Positions 34,970-44,963 are shown, numbered from the stretch's first letter. The stretch: 64,000 nt of DNA from Hymenobacter negativus (GCF_017571495.1 NZ_JAGETZ010000008.1:124001-188000), one strand, 5' to 3'. Numbers and translations are program-made. The notes: a model not told the origin generated them from the letters alone.

Positions 34970-35578
34970 TCAGGTGGTTAGCCAACCGGCATCGAGCGAT
35001 ACCCGGCTGTCGAAAAAACAAAATTCGGCCTGCTGCTTGGCTATGTGCCAGCCATTAGCCACTAGCCCGGCCTGCACCACTGCCACGCGGGCCGCAAACT
35101 GAGCCACCGGCCCAAACTCGCGCAGGGTAACGAAACGGACATCTGGCCGATGGCGCAACGCATTGGAGGAGAGGTGCACCGCGTGCTGTTCACACCAGGC
35201 CCGCAATGCCGCTTCTCGCTCATACCTTACCCGGCCGTGCCACTCGTAGTACGTGCCGCCCGCGGCACGCTGGGCCGGGCGTGCCCAGGCCGCACCCCAA
35301 GCCGGTACCTCCAGCTTAAGCCGCAGCACCGGGTAGCCACCATCCCCAAACTGCTCCGCCAGCTTTCTCGCCTCTAGCAGCGCATCGGCTGGGGCGATAC
35401 CCGTTTTGATAAGGCTCAACATCGGTTGCTGGCAGTGCTGACCGCGGGCCAGCTCAATCAGCAAAGCCTTACCACCAGCCCGCTGGCACAATGCCTCAAA
35501 GCCTGCCAACTCGTTGGGCGTCAGCGGAGCAGTAGTCAGGTGGAACTCAACTGGTAAAGCTTGTAAGGAATAAGACAT
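34970..35578 (-). CDS. Unrecognised partner of the AbiEii-like gene, with two H-x-[TS] motifs
   Basis: A 202-residue soluble protein with no signal peptide. It contains two histidine motifs flanked by hydrophobic residues, VEFHLTTAPL (H13) and AVHLSSNAL (H135), the pattern of 2H phosphoesterases (LigT/CPDase type). Other conserved-looking blocks are GGKALLIELARG, LRLKLEVPAWG, YYEWHGRVRYE and RFVTLREFGPV. The 122-residue spacing between the His motifs is wider than in typical 2H enzymes, so the assignment is tentative. It lies directly upstream of the AbiEii-like nucleotidyltransferase and would be made from the same transcript. It could be its antitoxin, an opposing enzyme, or an unrelated conserved protein. 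Confidence 0.6.
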   Translation of the reverse strand: MSYSLQALPVEFHLTTAPLTPNELAGFEALCQRAGGKALLIELARGQHCQQPMLSLIKTGIAPADALLEARKLAEQFGDGGYPVLRLKLEVPAWGAAWARPAQRAAGGTYYEWHGRVRYEREAALRAWCEQHAVHLSSNALRHRPDVRFVTLREFGPVAQFAARVAVVQAGLVANGWHIAKQQAEFCFFDSRVSLDAGWLTT

Positions 35579-35727
35579 GGAAAGGCAAGGCGCGTGAGTA
35601 GTGCGTAGAAGTGTTCCAAACGGAAGTCGGCTTTTGAAAGTAAGTCAACAAAAATGGGAAGCCCGGCCCAAACCGAACTTCCCACTACCAAATACTGACT
35701 GCTCAGTACCAACTATCAGGCCTCAAA

Positions 35728-36951
35728 CTACGCTGCCCGCATGTGGCGTAGCGGTGACTTCTCAAACTTGCTGCGGCAGTAACTCAGGTTAATCTGAAGC
35801 TCCGAGCTGTCTTTCTCCGATGGCATCTCGAACATGGCATCCGTCATGATGCTCTCGCAGATGGAGCGCAGGCCGCGGGCGCCGAGGCGGTACTCATCGG
35901 CTTTCTCCACAATGTATTCCAGTGCGTCCTCCGTAAAGCTGAGCTCGATATTTTCCATGCTGAACAGACGCTTGTACTGACGCACGAGCGAGTTTTTGGG
36001 CTCGGTCAGAATCATGCGTAGCGTTTTATGGTCCAGCGGGTTGAGGTGGGTGAGCACGGGCAGGCGGCCAATGAGCTCGGGGATGAGGCCGAAGCTCTTG
36101 ATGTCCTGGGCCGTGACATAGCGCAGGAAGTTCTGCGTGTCGACCTGCTCCTCCAGATTGGTTTTGGCGAAGCCCATCGGCTTGGTATTCAGGCGGCTCT
36201 TGATGATACGGTCGATGCCCGAGAAGGCGCCGCCGCAGATGAAGAGGATGTTCTCGGTGTTCACCGAAATCATCTTCTGCTCAGGGTGCTTGCGGCCCCC
36301 CTGAGGTGGCACGTTGATGTTGGTCCCTTCCAGCAGCTTCAGCAGCGCCTGCTGCACGCCCTCGCCGCTCACATCGCGGGTGATGCTGGGGTTGTCGCTC
36401 TTGCGGGCAATTTTATCGATTTCGTCGATGTACACGATGCCGCGCTCTGCCGATTCGAGGTTGTAGTCGGCCGCTTGCAGCAGGCGGGTGAGGATGCTTT
36501 CCACGTCTTCGCCCACGTAGCCGGCCTCCGTCAGCACCGTAGCGTCGGCAATGCAGAAGGGCACTTGCAGGATTTTGGCCAGCATGCGCGCCAGGAAGGT
36601 TTTGCCGGTGCCGGTTTCGCCCACCATGATGATGTTCGATTTCTCAATCTGCACCTCGTCGTCGGAGGGCTTTTGCATGAGGCGCTTGTAGTGGTTGTAC
36701 ACCGCCACTGCCATCACGCGCTTGGCCTCGTCCTGGCCCACCACGTACTGGTCGAGGTGTTCCTTGATGGCCTTAGGCTTAATAAGCGTAAACTTGGGTT
36801 GTTTGCTAGCGTCCTGAGCCTTAGCCTCTTCGTTGAGAATGTGCTGGGCCTGACCCACGCATTTCTCGCAAATGTGGGCATTGATGCCCGAAATCATGAC
36901 GGCGACTTCGCGCTTGCTCTTATTGCAAAAGGAACAGGATATTTCGGCCAC
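35728..36951 (-). CDS. clpX: ATP-dependent Clp protease ATP-binding subunit ClpX
   Basis: A 407-residue AAA+ unfoldase, taking the GTG at 36951 so that the protein starts (M)AEISCSFCNKS. It unfolds tagged or native substrates and feeds them to ClpP. The N-terminal zinc-binding domain has two CxxC pairs (CSFC, CEKC). Walker A is GETGTGKT (about 111-118), Walker B is IVYIDEID (about 172-179), and the sensor and pore parts follow (VGEDVESIL, GLIPELIGRLPVL, EYRLGARGLRSI). clpP is not adjacent; only a ClpP-like remnant occurs in the window, 22 kb away, and it is unlikely to be the functional partner. Confidence 0.95.
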   Translation of the reverse strand: MAEISCSFCNKSKREVAVMISGINAHICEKCVGQAQHILNEEAKAQDASKQPKFTLIKPKAIKEHLDQYVVGQDEAKRVMAVAVYNHYKRLMQKPSDDEVQIEKSNIIMVGETGTGKTFLARMLAKILQVPFCIADATVLTEAGYVGEDVESILTRLLQAADYNLESAERGIVYIDEIDKIARKSDNPSITRDVSGEGVQQALLKLLEGTNINVPPQGGRKHPEQKMISVNTENILFICGGAFSGIDRIIKSRLNTKPMGFAKTNLEEQVDTQNFLRYVTAQDIKSFGLIPELIGRLPVLTHLNPLDHKTLRMILTEPKNSLVRQYKRLFSMENIELSFTEDALEYIVEKADEYRLGARGLRSICESIMTDAMFEMPSEKDSSELQINLSYCRSKFEKSPLRHMRAA

Positions 36952-37160
36952 GGAAAGAGGAAAACAAAAGGGTGGGAGGGCGCGCTTTTCAAACAAGCGG
37001 GCTCAAAGATACGACAAGCCCAACGTCGGGGGCCAGAAAAATGGTGCCGCTACGCAAAGGTCAAAATACAGCATTTGACGGATATTGCGTAGTTTTAACC
37101 ACTGTGCCTTGCACAAAGCGGCTGGGTCGGGGCTTTGTTTTGGGCTTACATCAAGTGTTT

Positions 37161-40100
37161 ATGCTGAAGAGGCTATTGAGGATGCTGGTGCTCGCCTGGG
37201 TGCTGCTGCCCCGGCCAGCCAGTGCCCAGACGCTGGCATTGCGCGAATATACCATTGCCAATGGCTTGCCTCAGAGCATTGTATATGCGCTGTGCCAGGA
37301 TGCGCGCGGGCGGCTGTGGGCCGGCACGCAAGGCGGTGTGTGCGTCTTTGACGGCCAGCAGTTTCGGGTGTTCGACGGCCGCCGCAATCTCACCGACAAC
37401 CACGTGCGGGCCGTGGCCGCCGCCCCCAACGGCACCATGTGGCTGGGCCACGAGTACGGCGGTTTGGCCTGGCTGCGCGATGAGCAGGTGGGACGGTGCC
37501 GCCTGCCAGGCCTCACGCTGCCGCTGCACGCCCGCCATATCTGGCTGGGACCGGGCGGCGCCGTGTGGGTGGCCACCGAGGGCCAGGGCCTGCTGCGCCT
37601 CCGCTGCGGCCCCCGCGATACCAGCCTTACCCGCTTCGGCCGGGCCCGGGGCCTGCCTTCTGATAAAATAGCTTTTGTGGAAGCCGGCCCCGCCGGACAG
37701 TGCTGGGCGGCTACCGATGCCGGCCTTGCGGTACTGAATGCTACCACGGGCCAACCGCTGCCCCAATTGTGCCAGGCCCTGCCGCCCGCCGTGCGAACAG
37801 GCACTATCAATAGCTTTTTTCGGGTGAGTGACACCCTGTTTTGGGTGGGGACTGGGGGCGGGTTGCTGCGTCTGAGCGGCAGTTCGCGGGCGTGGCGCGT
37901 GCGCCGCTTCGGGGCGGAAAACGGCTTGTGCAGTGCCAACGTGCGACGCGTGCTGCAAGACCGGGAGGGCCGCGTGTGGGCCTCCACCGAAACCGGGCTG
38001 AGCCGTATGGCTGCCACCGGGACCCGCTTTGAATGCGTGGCGGTGGGCAATAGCTTCGACAGCGACGTGGCAGCGGACCTGCTCGAAGACCGCGAGGGTA
38101 GCCTCTGGACCGTGCACGACAACGGCATTGCCCAGCACCTGCCCGATGAGCGGTTTGCCCAGTTCACCACCGCGCAGGGACTGCCGAACAACGAAGTGCA
38201 CAGCATCCTGAAAATCAAGTCCGGCGAATACTGGGTGGGCACCCCCAACGGCCTGACGGTGTTGCGGCCAACCGCGCCGGCTGGGCAGCAAGCGCGGATA
38301 TTGCCGCTGCCCGGCTTTCGCAAGCAGCCATTTGCGCGTTGCCTGTTCCGCGACAGCCGGGGCGACATCTGGGTGGGGCTATCCGAGGCTGGGGCCCTGT
38401 GCTACCACGCCGCCACCGGCCACTGGACGGCCTTCAACCAAACCCCGGGCCTGCGCGGGCAGTCGGTAGCCAGCATAGCCGAGGACGGGCGCGGGCGCGT
38501 CTGGCTGCTCACGCGGCAGGCCGGCCTGATGGTATTCGACCCCGCCACCCAGGCAATCCAAGTTTTTGACGCGCAGCATAGTAGTCTGCCTACCAATAAT
38601 CTGTGGACGATTAAGCGGGCTCGCAACGGCCTGCTTTGGGTGGGAACCGATGACCGGGGCCTTGTGCGCCTGGACCCAGCTACGGATACTTTTGAGCCCG
38701 TGGCCGGGCAGCCGGCGCGCCTCAGCATCGGGTCCATCAGCGAGGACCTGCGGGGCAATTTGTGGCTGGGCAGCATTGGCAGCGGGCTGTTGCGGTATGA
38801 TGGCAAGCGGCTGCAATCGTTCGGTCTGCAAACGGGGTTGCAATCCAACAACCCGTTTTTTGTGCAGTGCGACAGCCTGGGGCACGTCTGGCTGGGCACC
38901 AACCTGGGGCTCGACTGCTTCGATATTCGCACGGGTCAGGCCCGTAGCTACGGCCTCACCGAAGGCTTTCTGGGGCAGGAAACCAACCAGAATGCCGTGA
39001 TGCTGGACCAGCGCGGGCAGCTGTGGGTGGGCACCATCAACGGCCTGATGCACTATAACCCCGCCCTGGCCCGGCCCAACCGCGTCGCCCCACGCACGTC
39101 GGTGGCGGGCCTGCGCATCTTTCTGAAGGATACTGCGCTAACGTCCGGTCTGACGTTGCCGCACCAGCTCAACCACCTCACGTTCGACTACATTGGCGTG
39201 AGCCTGACCAATCCCGGCAAGGTGCGCTACCAATACCGGCTGGCCGGGTTCGACCCCGACTGGGTGGGGCCGCTCAAAGCAACTTCGGCCACTTATACTA
39301 ACCTGCCGCCCGGGGACTACTCTTTTCAGGTGCGGGCCGCCAATAATGACGGCGTCTGGAATGCCCGCCCAGCCACGTATGCCTTTACCATTCAGTCGCC
39401 GTGGTGGCGGCGGTGGTGGGCTTATGTGTTGTATGCAAGTGCGTTTGGCCTGGTGATTTATGGGGTGCGGACCTACACCCGCGACCGGGAGCGGGAGCGG
39501 GCCGACCGTCAGCTCGAACACCAGGCCCTGCGGCACCTGCAGGAGATGGACCGGGTGAAAACCGACTTCTTCACCAACGTCAGCCACGAACTGCGCACCC
39601 CGCTCACCCTCATCCTGGGCCCGGCCGAGCTGCTGGCCACCGACCCGGTGGACCCCGAAGTACGTCAGCGTGGGGGCTTGGTGCTGCGCAACGCCCGCAA
39701 GCTGCTCAACCTCATCAACCAGCTGCTCGACCTGAGCAAGCTGGAAGCGGGAGCCCTTCGGCTGATGCCCACCTCGGGGGATGCGGCTATTGCGGTGCGG
39801 CAGTTGGTAGCCGCGTTTTCGTCGCTGGCCGGTAGCCGCGCCATATGCCTGTCCTGCGAAGCACCGCCTGCCATTCCGCTGGTATTTGATGCAGCCAAGC
39901 TGGATGAAATTCTGACGAACCTGCTGGCCAATGCCTTGCGCTTCACGCCAGCTGGCGGAACCGTCACCGTCACCGTCGTTGAGTTGGGCCCAACGGCCAA
40001 TGCCCCGGCGGGCAGCGTCGAAATAACCGTGCGCGATACCGGCGCTGGCATTGCCCCCGAAGACTTGCCGCATTTGTTCGACCGTTTTTATCAGGCTAGC

Positions 40101-41240
40101 AATGCCGCTACCGATGGGCAGCGCATGGGCACCGGCATTGGGCTGGCGCTGGTGCGCGAGCTTACCACATTGCACGGCGGCCGGGTGAGTGCCGCCAGCG
40201 AACCGGGCCAGGGAGCCACGTTCACGGTGCAGCTGCCCAAAGGTTTGCTGTCGGTGGCCGATGCACGGCTGCCAGTCAAGTCGTTTGTGGCGCGGGTGGC
40301 GAGCGAGCCCGCGCTGCCACCCGAGGTCGGTGCCCCCGCCAGCACCGATGCCGACGTGGTGCTCATTATCGAAGACAATGAGGAAGTGCGCGAGTTTGTG
40401 CGGGCTACGTTGGCGCCCCTCGGCTACCACCTGCTGTTGGCGCCCGACGGGGCCGCTGGCGTGGCCCTGGCCCGAACCGAAGTGCCCGACCTCGTGGTGA
40501 GCGACGTGATGATGCCCGGCCTAACCGGCTACGAGGTTTGCCAGCAGCTCAAAACCGATGTGGCCACCAGCCATATTCCAGTGGTGCTGCTCACGGCCAA
40601 ATCCGGTTCCGAAGCCAAGCTCGAAGGGCTGGAAACCGGGGCCGACGCTTTCCTGGCCAAGCCGTTTGACCCGCGCACGCTACGGGCTCAGGTGCGCAAC
40701 CTGCTGGCTCTGCGCGAGCGGGTGCAGGCGCGTTTCACCCCCGTGCCAGCTCCCGGCAACAACGACCGAATACCAGCCGTAGCGGAGGCCAAAGCAACTG
40801 TAGAGCCCACCACGTCCCTGCCCACTTCGGAGTCACCACACGAGGCGGCCGTGGCTGGCCTGCCCTCACTCGACCAGGAGTTTTTGCAGCGCGTGAGCGA
40901 GACCGTATTGAAGCATCTGGCCGACGAAGCATTCGGCGTAGACCAGTTGGGCAACGACATTGGCCTGAGCCGAACGCAGGTGCACCGCAAGCTAAAAGCC
41001 CTCACCGGGCAGAGCCCCGGCGACTACATCCGGGGTACGCGGCTACACCGGGCGCGGGCCTTGCTGCGGGCCCAGGTCGGCACGGTCGCGGAGGTTTCCT
41101 ACCAGGTGGGCTTTGGGAGCCCGGCGGCCTTCTCCACCGCTTTCTCCCGGCAATTTGGCTACCCGCCCAGCGCAACTGCCCGTCAGAATAATGAAAAGTC
41201 CAGCGACAAAGTCAATAAGCCGGAAGGGGATAAATACTAA
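37161..41240 (+). CDS. Hybrid two-component system sensor/regulator (HTCS type) with AraC output
   Basis: With the ATG at 37161 (MLKRLLRMLVLAWVLLP, signal ending SASAQ) this is a 1,359-residue one-protein signalling chain. The periplasmic part (about 25-690) is made of two-component propeller repeats with recurring 'D-GRLW-GT-GG' units, followed by a Y_Y_Y domain (about 700-760, FDPDWVGPLKATSATYTNLP). One membrane helix follows (about 757-775, WAYVLYASAFGLVIYG). Cytoplasmic parts are HisKA with H809 in NVSHELRTPL, HATPase (DTGAGIAPEDL, GTGIGLALVRE), a receiver with D1115 in VVSDVMMPG, and an AraC helix-turn-helix (about 1265-1350). Such proteins usually sense glycan fragments and switch on SusCD loci; the target here is unknown. 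Confidence 0.95.
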   Translation: MLKRLLRMLVLAWVLLPRPASAQTLALREYTIANGLPQSIVYALCQDARGRLWAGTQGGVCVFDGQQFRVFDGRRNLTDNHVRAVAAAPNGTMWLGHEYGGLAWLRDEQVGRCRLPGLTLPLHARHIWLGPGGAVWVATEGQGLLRLRCGPRDTSLTRFGRARGLPSDKIAFVEAGPAGQCWAATDAGLAVLNATTGQPLPQLCQALPPAVRTGTINSFFRVSDTLFWVGTGGGLLRLSGSSRAWRVRRFGAENGLCSANVRRVLQDREGRVWASTETGLSRMAATGTRFECVAVGNSFDSDVAADLLEDREGSLWTVHDNGIAQHLPDERFAQFTTAQGLPNNEVHSILKIKSGEYWVGTPNGLTVLRPTAPAGQQARILPLPGFRKQPFARCLFRDSRGDIWVGLSEAGALCYHAATGHWTAFNQTPGLRGQSVASIAEDGRGRVWLLTRQAGLMVFDPATQAIQVFDAQHSSLPTNNLWTIKRARNGLLWVGTDDRGLVRLDPATDTFEPVAGQPARLSIGSISEDLRGNLWLGSIGSGLLRYDGKRLQSFGLQTGLQSNNPFFVQCDSLGHVWLGTNLGLDCFDIRTGQARSYGLTEGFLGQETNQNAVMLDQRGQLWVGTINGLMHYNPALARPNRVAPRTSVAGLRIFLKDTALTSGLTLPHQLNHLTFDYIGVSLTNPGKVRYQYRLAGFDPDWVGPLKATSATYTNLPPGDYSFQVRAANNDGVWNARPATYAFTIQSPWWRRWWAYVLYASAFGLVIYGVRTYTRDRERERADRQLEHQALRHLQEMDRVKTDFFTNVSHELRTPLTLILGPAELLATDPVDPEVRQRGGLVLRNARKLLNLINQLLDLSKLEAGALRLMPTSGDAAIAVRQLVAAFSSLAGSRAICLSCEAPPAIPLVFDAAKLDEILTNLLANALRFTPAGGTVTVTVVELGPTANAPAGSVEITVRDTGAGIAPEDLPHLFDRFYQASNAATDGQRMGTGIGLALVRELTTLHGGRVSAASEPGQGATFTVQLPKGLLSVADARLPVKSFVARVASEPALPPEVGAPASTDADVVLIIEDNEEVREFVRATLAPLGYHLLLAPDGAAGVALARTEVPDLVVSDVMMPGLTGYEVCQQLKTDVATSHIPVVLLTAKSGSEAKLEGLETGADAFLAKPFDPRTLRAQVRNLLALRERVQARFTPVPAPGNNDRIPAVAEAKATVEPTTSLPTSESPHEAAVAGLPSLDQEFLQRVSETVLKHLADEAFGVDQLGNDIGLSRTQVHRKLKALTGQSPGDYIRGTRLHRARALLRAQVGTVAEVSYQVGFGSPAAFSTAFSRQFGYPPSATARQNNEKSSDKVNKPEGDKY

Positions 41241-41260
41241 AATAGTGCTGCTTAAGCCTT

Positions 41261-41292
41261 GCCGGTGAGCTTCCTTGCTCACCGGCTTTTTT
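41261..41292 (+). terminator. Intrinsic terminator of the hybrid regulator
   Basis: GCCGGTGAGC / GCTCACCGGC stem followed by six T, 20 bp past the stop. Confidence 0.92.
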
Positions 41293-41468
41293 GTGCTTGA
41301 GACAATGAAATCTGGGGGCAATGGCACAAAAACGAAAGCAAATGCGCGGTTTGCGCAAGTGGTGCAACGTTCACTAACGCATTCGCAACACCAGCAGATG
41401 GCATTCGACAGGGGGGAGGCGTGCTTTGGCAATATCAATCAGCCATCGTTTAGCCTTTATAACCAGTC

Positions 41469-42929
41469 ATGAAAAAGTTCTATTGGATTCTGTTGCTCAC
41501 AGGCCTGGGAATTGGCTTGCCGGCAACCGTAGTACAGGCCCAACTCACTATCTCCGGACCTGTAACGCTGTACATCGGACCGGGTGGACTCATGGCGATG
41601 CCCTCGTACCTGACCGTGGGCACGGGCGCTACACTTACTAATGAAGGCCAGCTCGATTTTGGCGGTGACCTGACCAACAACGGCATCGTGACTGCGCCCG
41701 TGACGTCGGCGGCGCAACTGCGGGTCATGGGCGCGGCCGGCCTCCAAAACCTGACTGGTTCGGCTACCCTCCCGGTGCAGAACCTGACGGTGAACAACGC
41801 CGCTGGCGTGGCAGTAGCCGCTCCTATTAATGTGGCCGGCACCATCACGCTCACCAACGGCCTGGTCACCATTGGCAGCAGCACACCCATTACCCTGCTC
41901 ACCACCGCCACCGACCCCGTTGAAACCAACAGCGCACGCTTGGTGGGACCCGTAACAATGGCTGCCCGTAGCGTGGGCGGCGGAGCTTTCGGACCCTTTC
42001 TGGGCCTGACCATGCCTGCCGGTGGGGGCAACGTGGGCAGCATTACCCTGACGCGGGTGACCGGGCCAACGGGCATTACCACGGTCGGGGGCAATTCGTC
42101 GGCGGCCGTATACTGGACGGTGGCTTCCTCGGCCGGCGGCAACCCCAAGCGCAAGATGTATTTCAGCTGGTTGAGCGCGCTGGATAATGGCCGCAACATG
42201 GCGCAGGCCACGCCGTGGCGGAGTGATGCACCTTATACGGTATGGACGCAGGCCGATGGCCCTACTACCAACGTCTCGGCGTCCAACCCGCGCCAGTACA
42301 ACCCTGGGGCGGCCAATACCGAAGATGTGGTGGGTCGCTTCACGATGTCGGATGTGGCCACGCCACTGCCGGTAGAGCTTACCGCCTTTACGGCCCGGCG
42401 CGAGGGTGTGAATGCCCGCCTGGATTGGAACACGGCATCGGAGAAAAGCAACGACTACTTCGACGTGGAGCGCAGCCGCGACGGGCTGGAGTTTGAGCCG
42501 GCCGGCCGCGTGGCGGGCCAGGGCAGCAGCACGGTAGCCCACGACTATTCTTTCCTCGACCCCAAGGTGGCGCAGTACGGCGTGCCGACCCTGTACTACC
42601 GCCTACGCCAGGTGGATAAGGAGGGCACTGTTAGCTACTCAACGGTACGCACGGTAGCCGTGGAAAGCGCTTCGGCCCTGCTGGTTAGCGCCTGGCCCAA
42701 TCCTTCGGCCGGAGCCGGGCCACACATCCGGGTAGAGCAGCCCGGCGAGAATGCCCTCACCGCCACCCTTACCGATGCCACGGGCCGCCAGCTGGCCGTG
42801 TACCACACCACGTCCCGCCTCAGCGAGGGCCTGTTCGCAACCGAAACGGCCGCCCTGGCCAGTGGCGTGTACCTGCTGCGCGTGACAACTACTGGTACCA
42901 GCCAGGTGCTGAAGCTGGTCCGCGAATAA
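41469..42929 (+). CDS. T9SS-sorted surface protein
   Basis: A 486-residue exported protein with a signal peptide (MKKFYWILLLTGLGIGLPAT ... QAQ). Residues about 30-280 are repeated short beta-strands with many Thr, Gly and Asn, beta-helix-like. A linker segment, ATPLPVELTAFTARREG followed by ARLDWNTASE, is very common in Bacteroidota T9SS proteins just before the sorting domain. The C-terminal 80 residues (LVSAWPNPSAGAGPHIRVEQ ... LASGVYLLRVTTTG) are a type A sorting domain. No enzyme motif is seen. It opens the long run of exported proteins that continues to 58.2 kb. Confidence 0.88.
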   Translation: MKKFYWILLLTGLGIGLPATVVQAQLTISGPVTLYIGPGGLMAMPSYLTVGTGATLTNEGQLDFGGDLTNNGIVTAPVTSAAQLRVMGAAGLQNLTGSATLPVQNLTVNNAAGVAVAAPINVAGTITLTNGLVTIGSSTPITLLTTATDPVETNSARLVGPVTMAARSVGGGAFGPFLGLTMPAGGGNVGSITLTRVTGPTGITTVGGNSSAAVYWTVASSAGGNPKRKMYFSWLSALDNGRNMAQATPWRSDAPYTVWTQADGPTTNVSASNPRQYNPGAANTEDVVGRFTMSDVATPLPVELTAFTARREGVNARLDWNTASEKSNDYFDVERSRDGLEFEPAGRVAGQGSSTVAHDYSFLDPKVAQYGVPTLYYRLRQVDKEGTVSYSTVRTVAVESASALLVSAWPNPSAGAGPHIRVEQPGENALTATLTDATGRQLAVYHTTSRLSEGLFATETAALASGVYLLRVTTTGTSQVLKLVRE

Positions 42930-42966
42930 GCCACTGCCCATTCCTTTCCTCATTACCAGCACGTTT

Positions 42967-43590
42967 ATGCTCGCTCTGCCCGCCCGCCGCCTAGAACCTG
43001 CCGACCTGGTGTGGGCTACGGCTCTGCTCGAAGCATCCTGTGCCGAGCACCCCGTGCTGGCGTACTGCTGCACCGGCCCCGATGCCCAGAGCAAGCGCCT
43101 GTGGCTGCTGGAGCAGCTGCTGCGTTTCGGCCTCCGCTTCGGCCGGGTATACACCAACACCGATTCCAGCGCGGTGGCCGTGTGGCTGGGGCCGGGCCAC
43201 CCAGCTGCCACCCTGTATAAGATGCTGCGTACGGGGCTGCTGCCCACTGCACTCTGGCGGCTGAACTGGAGCGGGTTTCAGCGGCTTCGGCACTACCTAA
43301 TGGCCACAGCATGGCTGCGGCGGCACAGCCATGCCGCCGCCACGCAATACTACCTGCTGGCCCTGGCCGTGCGGCCCACGGCCCGCGGTCGTGGGCTGGG
43401 CCGCCGCCTGCTCCAGGCCACACTGGTAGCCATGCAGGCCACGCATGCCCCCTGCTACATCGACGCCCAGCACCCGGCCCAGCTGGGATTCTTCCAGCGC
43501 TTGGGTTTCCGGATGATGGGCCAATGCCCCACCGGCAATGATGCCGCGGCCCCCACCAATTGGGGATTGATGCGCGAAGGACGCGCTTGA
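42967..43590 (+). CDS. GNAT-family N-acetyltransferase
   Basis: A 207-residue cytoplasmic enzyme. LALAVRPTARGRGLGRRLLQ (about 137-156) is the GNAT acetyl-CoA-binding motif A (R/Q-x-x-G-x-G/A), followed by CYIDAQHPAQLGFFQRLGFR, the usual motif B region. The substrate is unknown. It is 37 bp after the T9SS gene and is the only clearly cytoplasmic protein in this run of exported products, so it may be a passenger or may modify a component of the locus. Confidence 0.9.
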   Translation: MLALPARRLEPADLVWATALLEASCAEHPVLAYCCTGPDAQSKRLWLLEQLLRFGLRFGRVYTNTDSSAVAVWLGPGHPAATLYKMLRTGLLPTALWRLNWSGFQRLRHYLMATAWLRRHSHAAATQYYLLALAVRPTARGRGLGRRLLQATLVAMQATHAPCYIDAQHPAQLGFFQRLGFRMMGQCPTGNDAAAPTNWGLMREGRA

Positions 43591-43639
43591 TGGGGCAACT
43601 ACTTCTAAACCTGAGTCAAAATTCTGAATACCAAGCATT

Positions 43640-44887
43640 ATGAAAAACATCTTCGTTTTCTTACTCCTCATTGCCGCCTTGTTTCTGGCTCGCGTCAGCC
43701 GGGCCCAGATTGGGGTTGGCACGACTACGCCCAATGCGAAGGCAGCCCTCGACATTCAAAGCCCGGCCAATAACACGGGCGTACTTATTCCACGCCTCAC
43801 GGCGGCTCAGCGCTTGGCCATTGCCTCGCCGCCGCAGGGCCTGATGGTATACCAGACCGACGGCACAACTGGCGGCGGCACCCAAACTGGCTTCTGGTAT
43901 TATGGTGGCACCAGCGGCTGGGTATTTCTCAGCCCCGGCGGCGACAACTTGGGCAACCACACCGCCACCCAAAACTTGAACCTGGGCACCAATGAGGTGT
44001 TGGGCAACGGCAGTACCCGCGGCCTGAGCGTGCTGGCCGATGGCGACGGCCACCTGGGCAAAACCTCCTCGTGGGTGAGTACGGCCGACGATGGCCTGCT
44101 CCGGTTCGGCGACAACGACTATGTGACCGTGGGCGAAGCCGGCGGCGACGACCGCATGCAGCTGCGTGCCAAGACCTTCAGCTTTCTCCCCTCGCCTTCG
44201 GGCAGCTACTCCGGGGCGGTAGGCATTGGCACGGCGGCCCCGGCCAGCGCCTTGCACGTGTATTCGCCCAGCAGCCCTACGGTGCTGCGGGTGCACAGCA
44301 GCGCGGCATTTGGCGCAGCCGGCCTCGATTTCTATTCTGACCCCGAGGGGTCGGCCTCGGAATGGCGGCCCTCGTTTCTGCGCTCCATCGACGCAGGTAG
44401 CTTCACGGGCGGACTGGCATTTTACACCAACGGCACCGGCACAGCCAACAAAACGGCTTCGCTGGAAGGCATGCGCCTCGTCAACGGCCGCTTGGGCATT
44501 GGCACCACCTCGCCCGATTCGCGGCTGGATGTGGACGGCACCATCACCATGTCGGGCTCAAATGCCAATGAAGTGAACCGTGCCCAGACCGGTGCGGCCA
44601 ACCTGCTGCCCATCTGCTACGGCAACGTGAACGCCAGCGCCACCATCAATACTGCGGGTAGCACGCCCAATTTCACCGTGACCAGAGCTAGCCTGGGCGT
44701 TTACGATATCTCCATCACGAACGAAAGCTATTTCTACACAGACTACACCACCGTAGCCACGCTAAACGGGGTAGGCGGGGAGATTTCGGTCAACAGCATT
44801 GGCGCTTTACAACTGCGGGTATTCACCTACGACTCGTCGGGAAGCTCCGCCGACCGGCCCTTCAACTTCGTGACTTACAAACCTTAG
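43640..44887 (+). CDS. Surface fibre-like protein, array member 1
   Basis: A 415-residue exported protein (signal ending SRAQ). The N-terminal module IGVGTTTPNAKAALDI, then LIPRLTAAQRLAIASPPQGL, MVYQTDG and TGFWYYGG, recurs in the proteins at 45775 (partly), 49546 and 52887. The middle has several short units opening GIGT-A/T-P-S, the kind of repeat seen at joints of trimeric fibres and phage tail-like proteins. The C-terminal module (ANLLPICYGNV ... FNFVTYKP) is shared with 49546 and 52887. No T9SS domain or lipobox is seen, so how it is held at the surface is not known. Confidence 0.75.
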   Translation: MKNIFVFLLLIAALFLARVSRAQIGVGTTTPNAKAALDIQSPANNTGVLIPRLTAAQRLAIASPPQGLMVYQTDGTTGGGTQTGFWYYGGTSGWVFLSPGGDNLGNHTATQNLNLGTNEVLGNGSTRGLSVLADGDGHLGKTSSWVSTADDGLLRFGDNDYVTVGEAGGDDRMQLRAKTFSFLPSPSGSYSGAVGIGTAAPASALHVYSPSSPTVLRVHSSAAFGAAGLDFYSDPEGSASEWRPSFLRSIDAGSFTGGLAFYTNGTGTANKTASLEGMRLVNGRLGIGTTSPDSRLDVDGTITMSGSNANEVNRAQTGAANLLPICYGNVNASATINTAGSTPNFTVTRASLGVYDISITNESYFYTDYTTVATLNGVGGEISVNSIGALQLRVFTYDSSGSSADRPFNFVTYKP

Positions 44888-44963
44888 TTTTGCCATTAAG
44901 ATGGCGCATGCTGACGTGCCCATTGACTTATCTTATTACTTCATCATTCTTTCTTTCAACCCA

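Noticed and set aside
36028..37092. Long plus-strand open frame of 354 codons
   Set aside because: It is antisense to clpX, rich in His, Val and Gly, and a shadow of a GC-rich gene.
39138..40430. Minus-strand open frame of 430 codons
   Set aside because: It is antisense to the kinase part of the hybrid regulator, whose domains are unmistakable.
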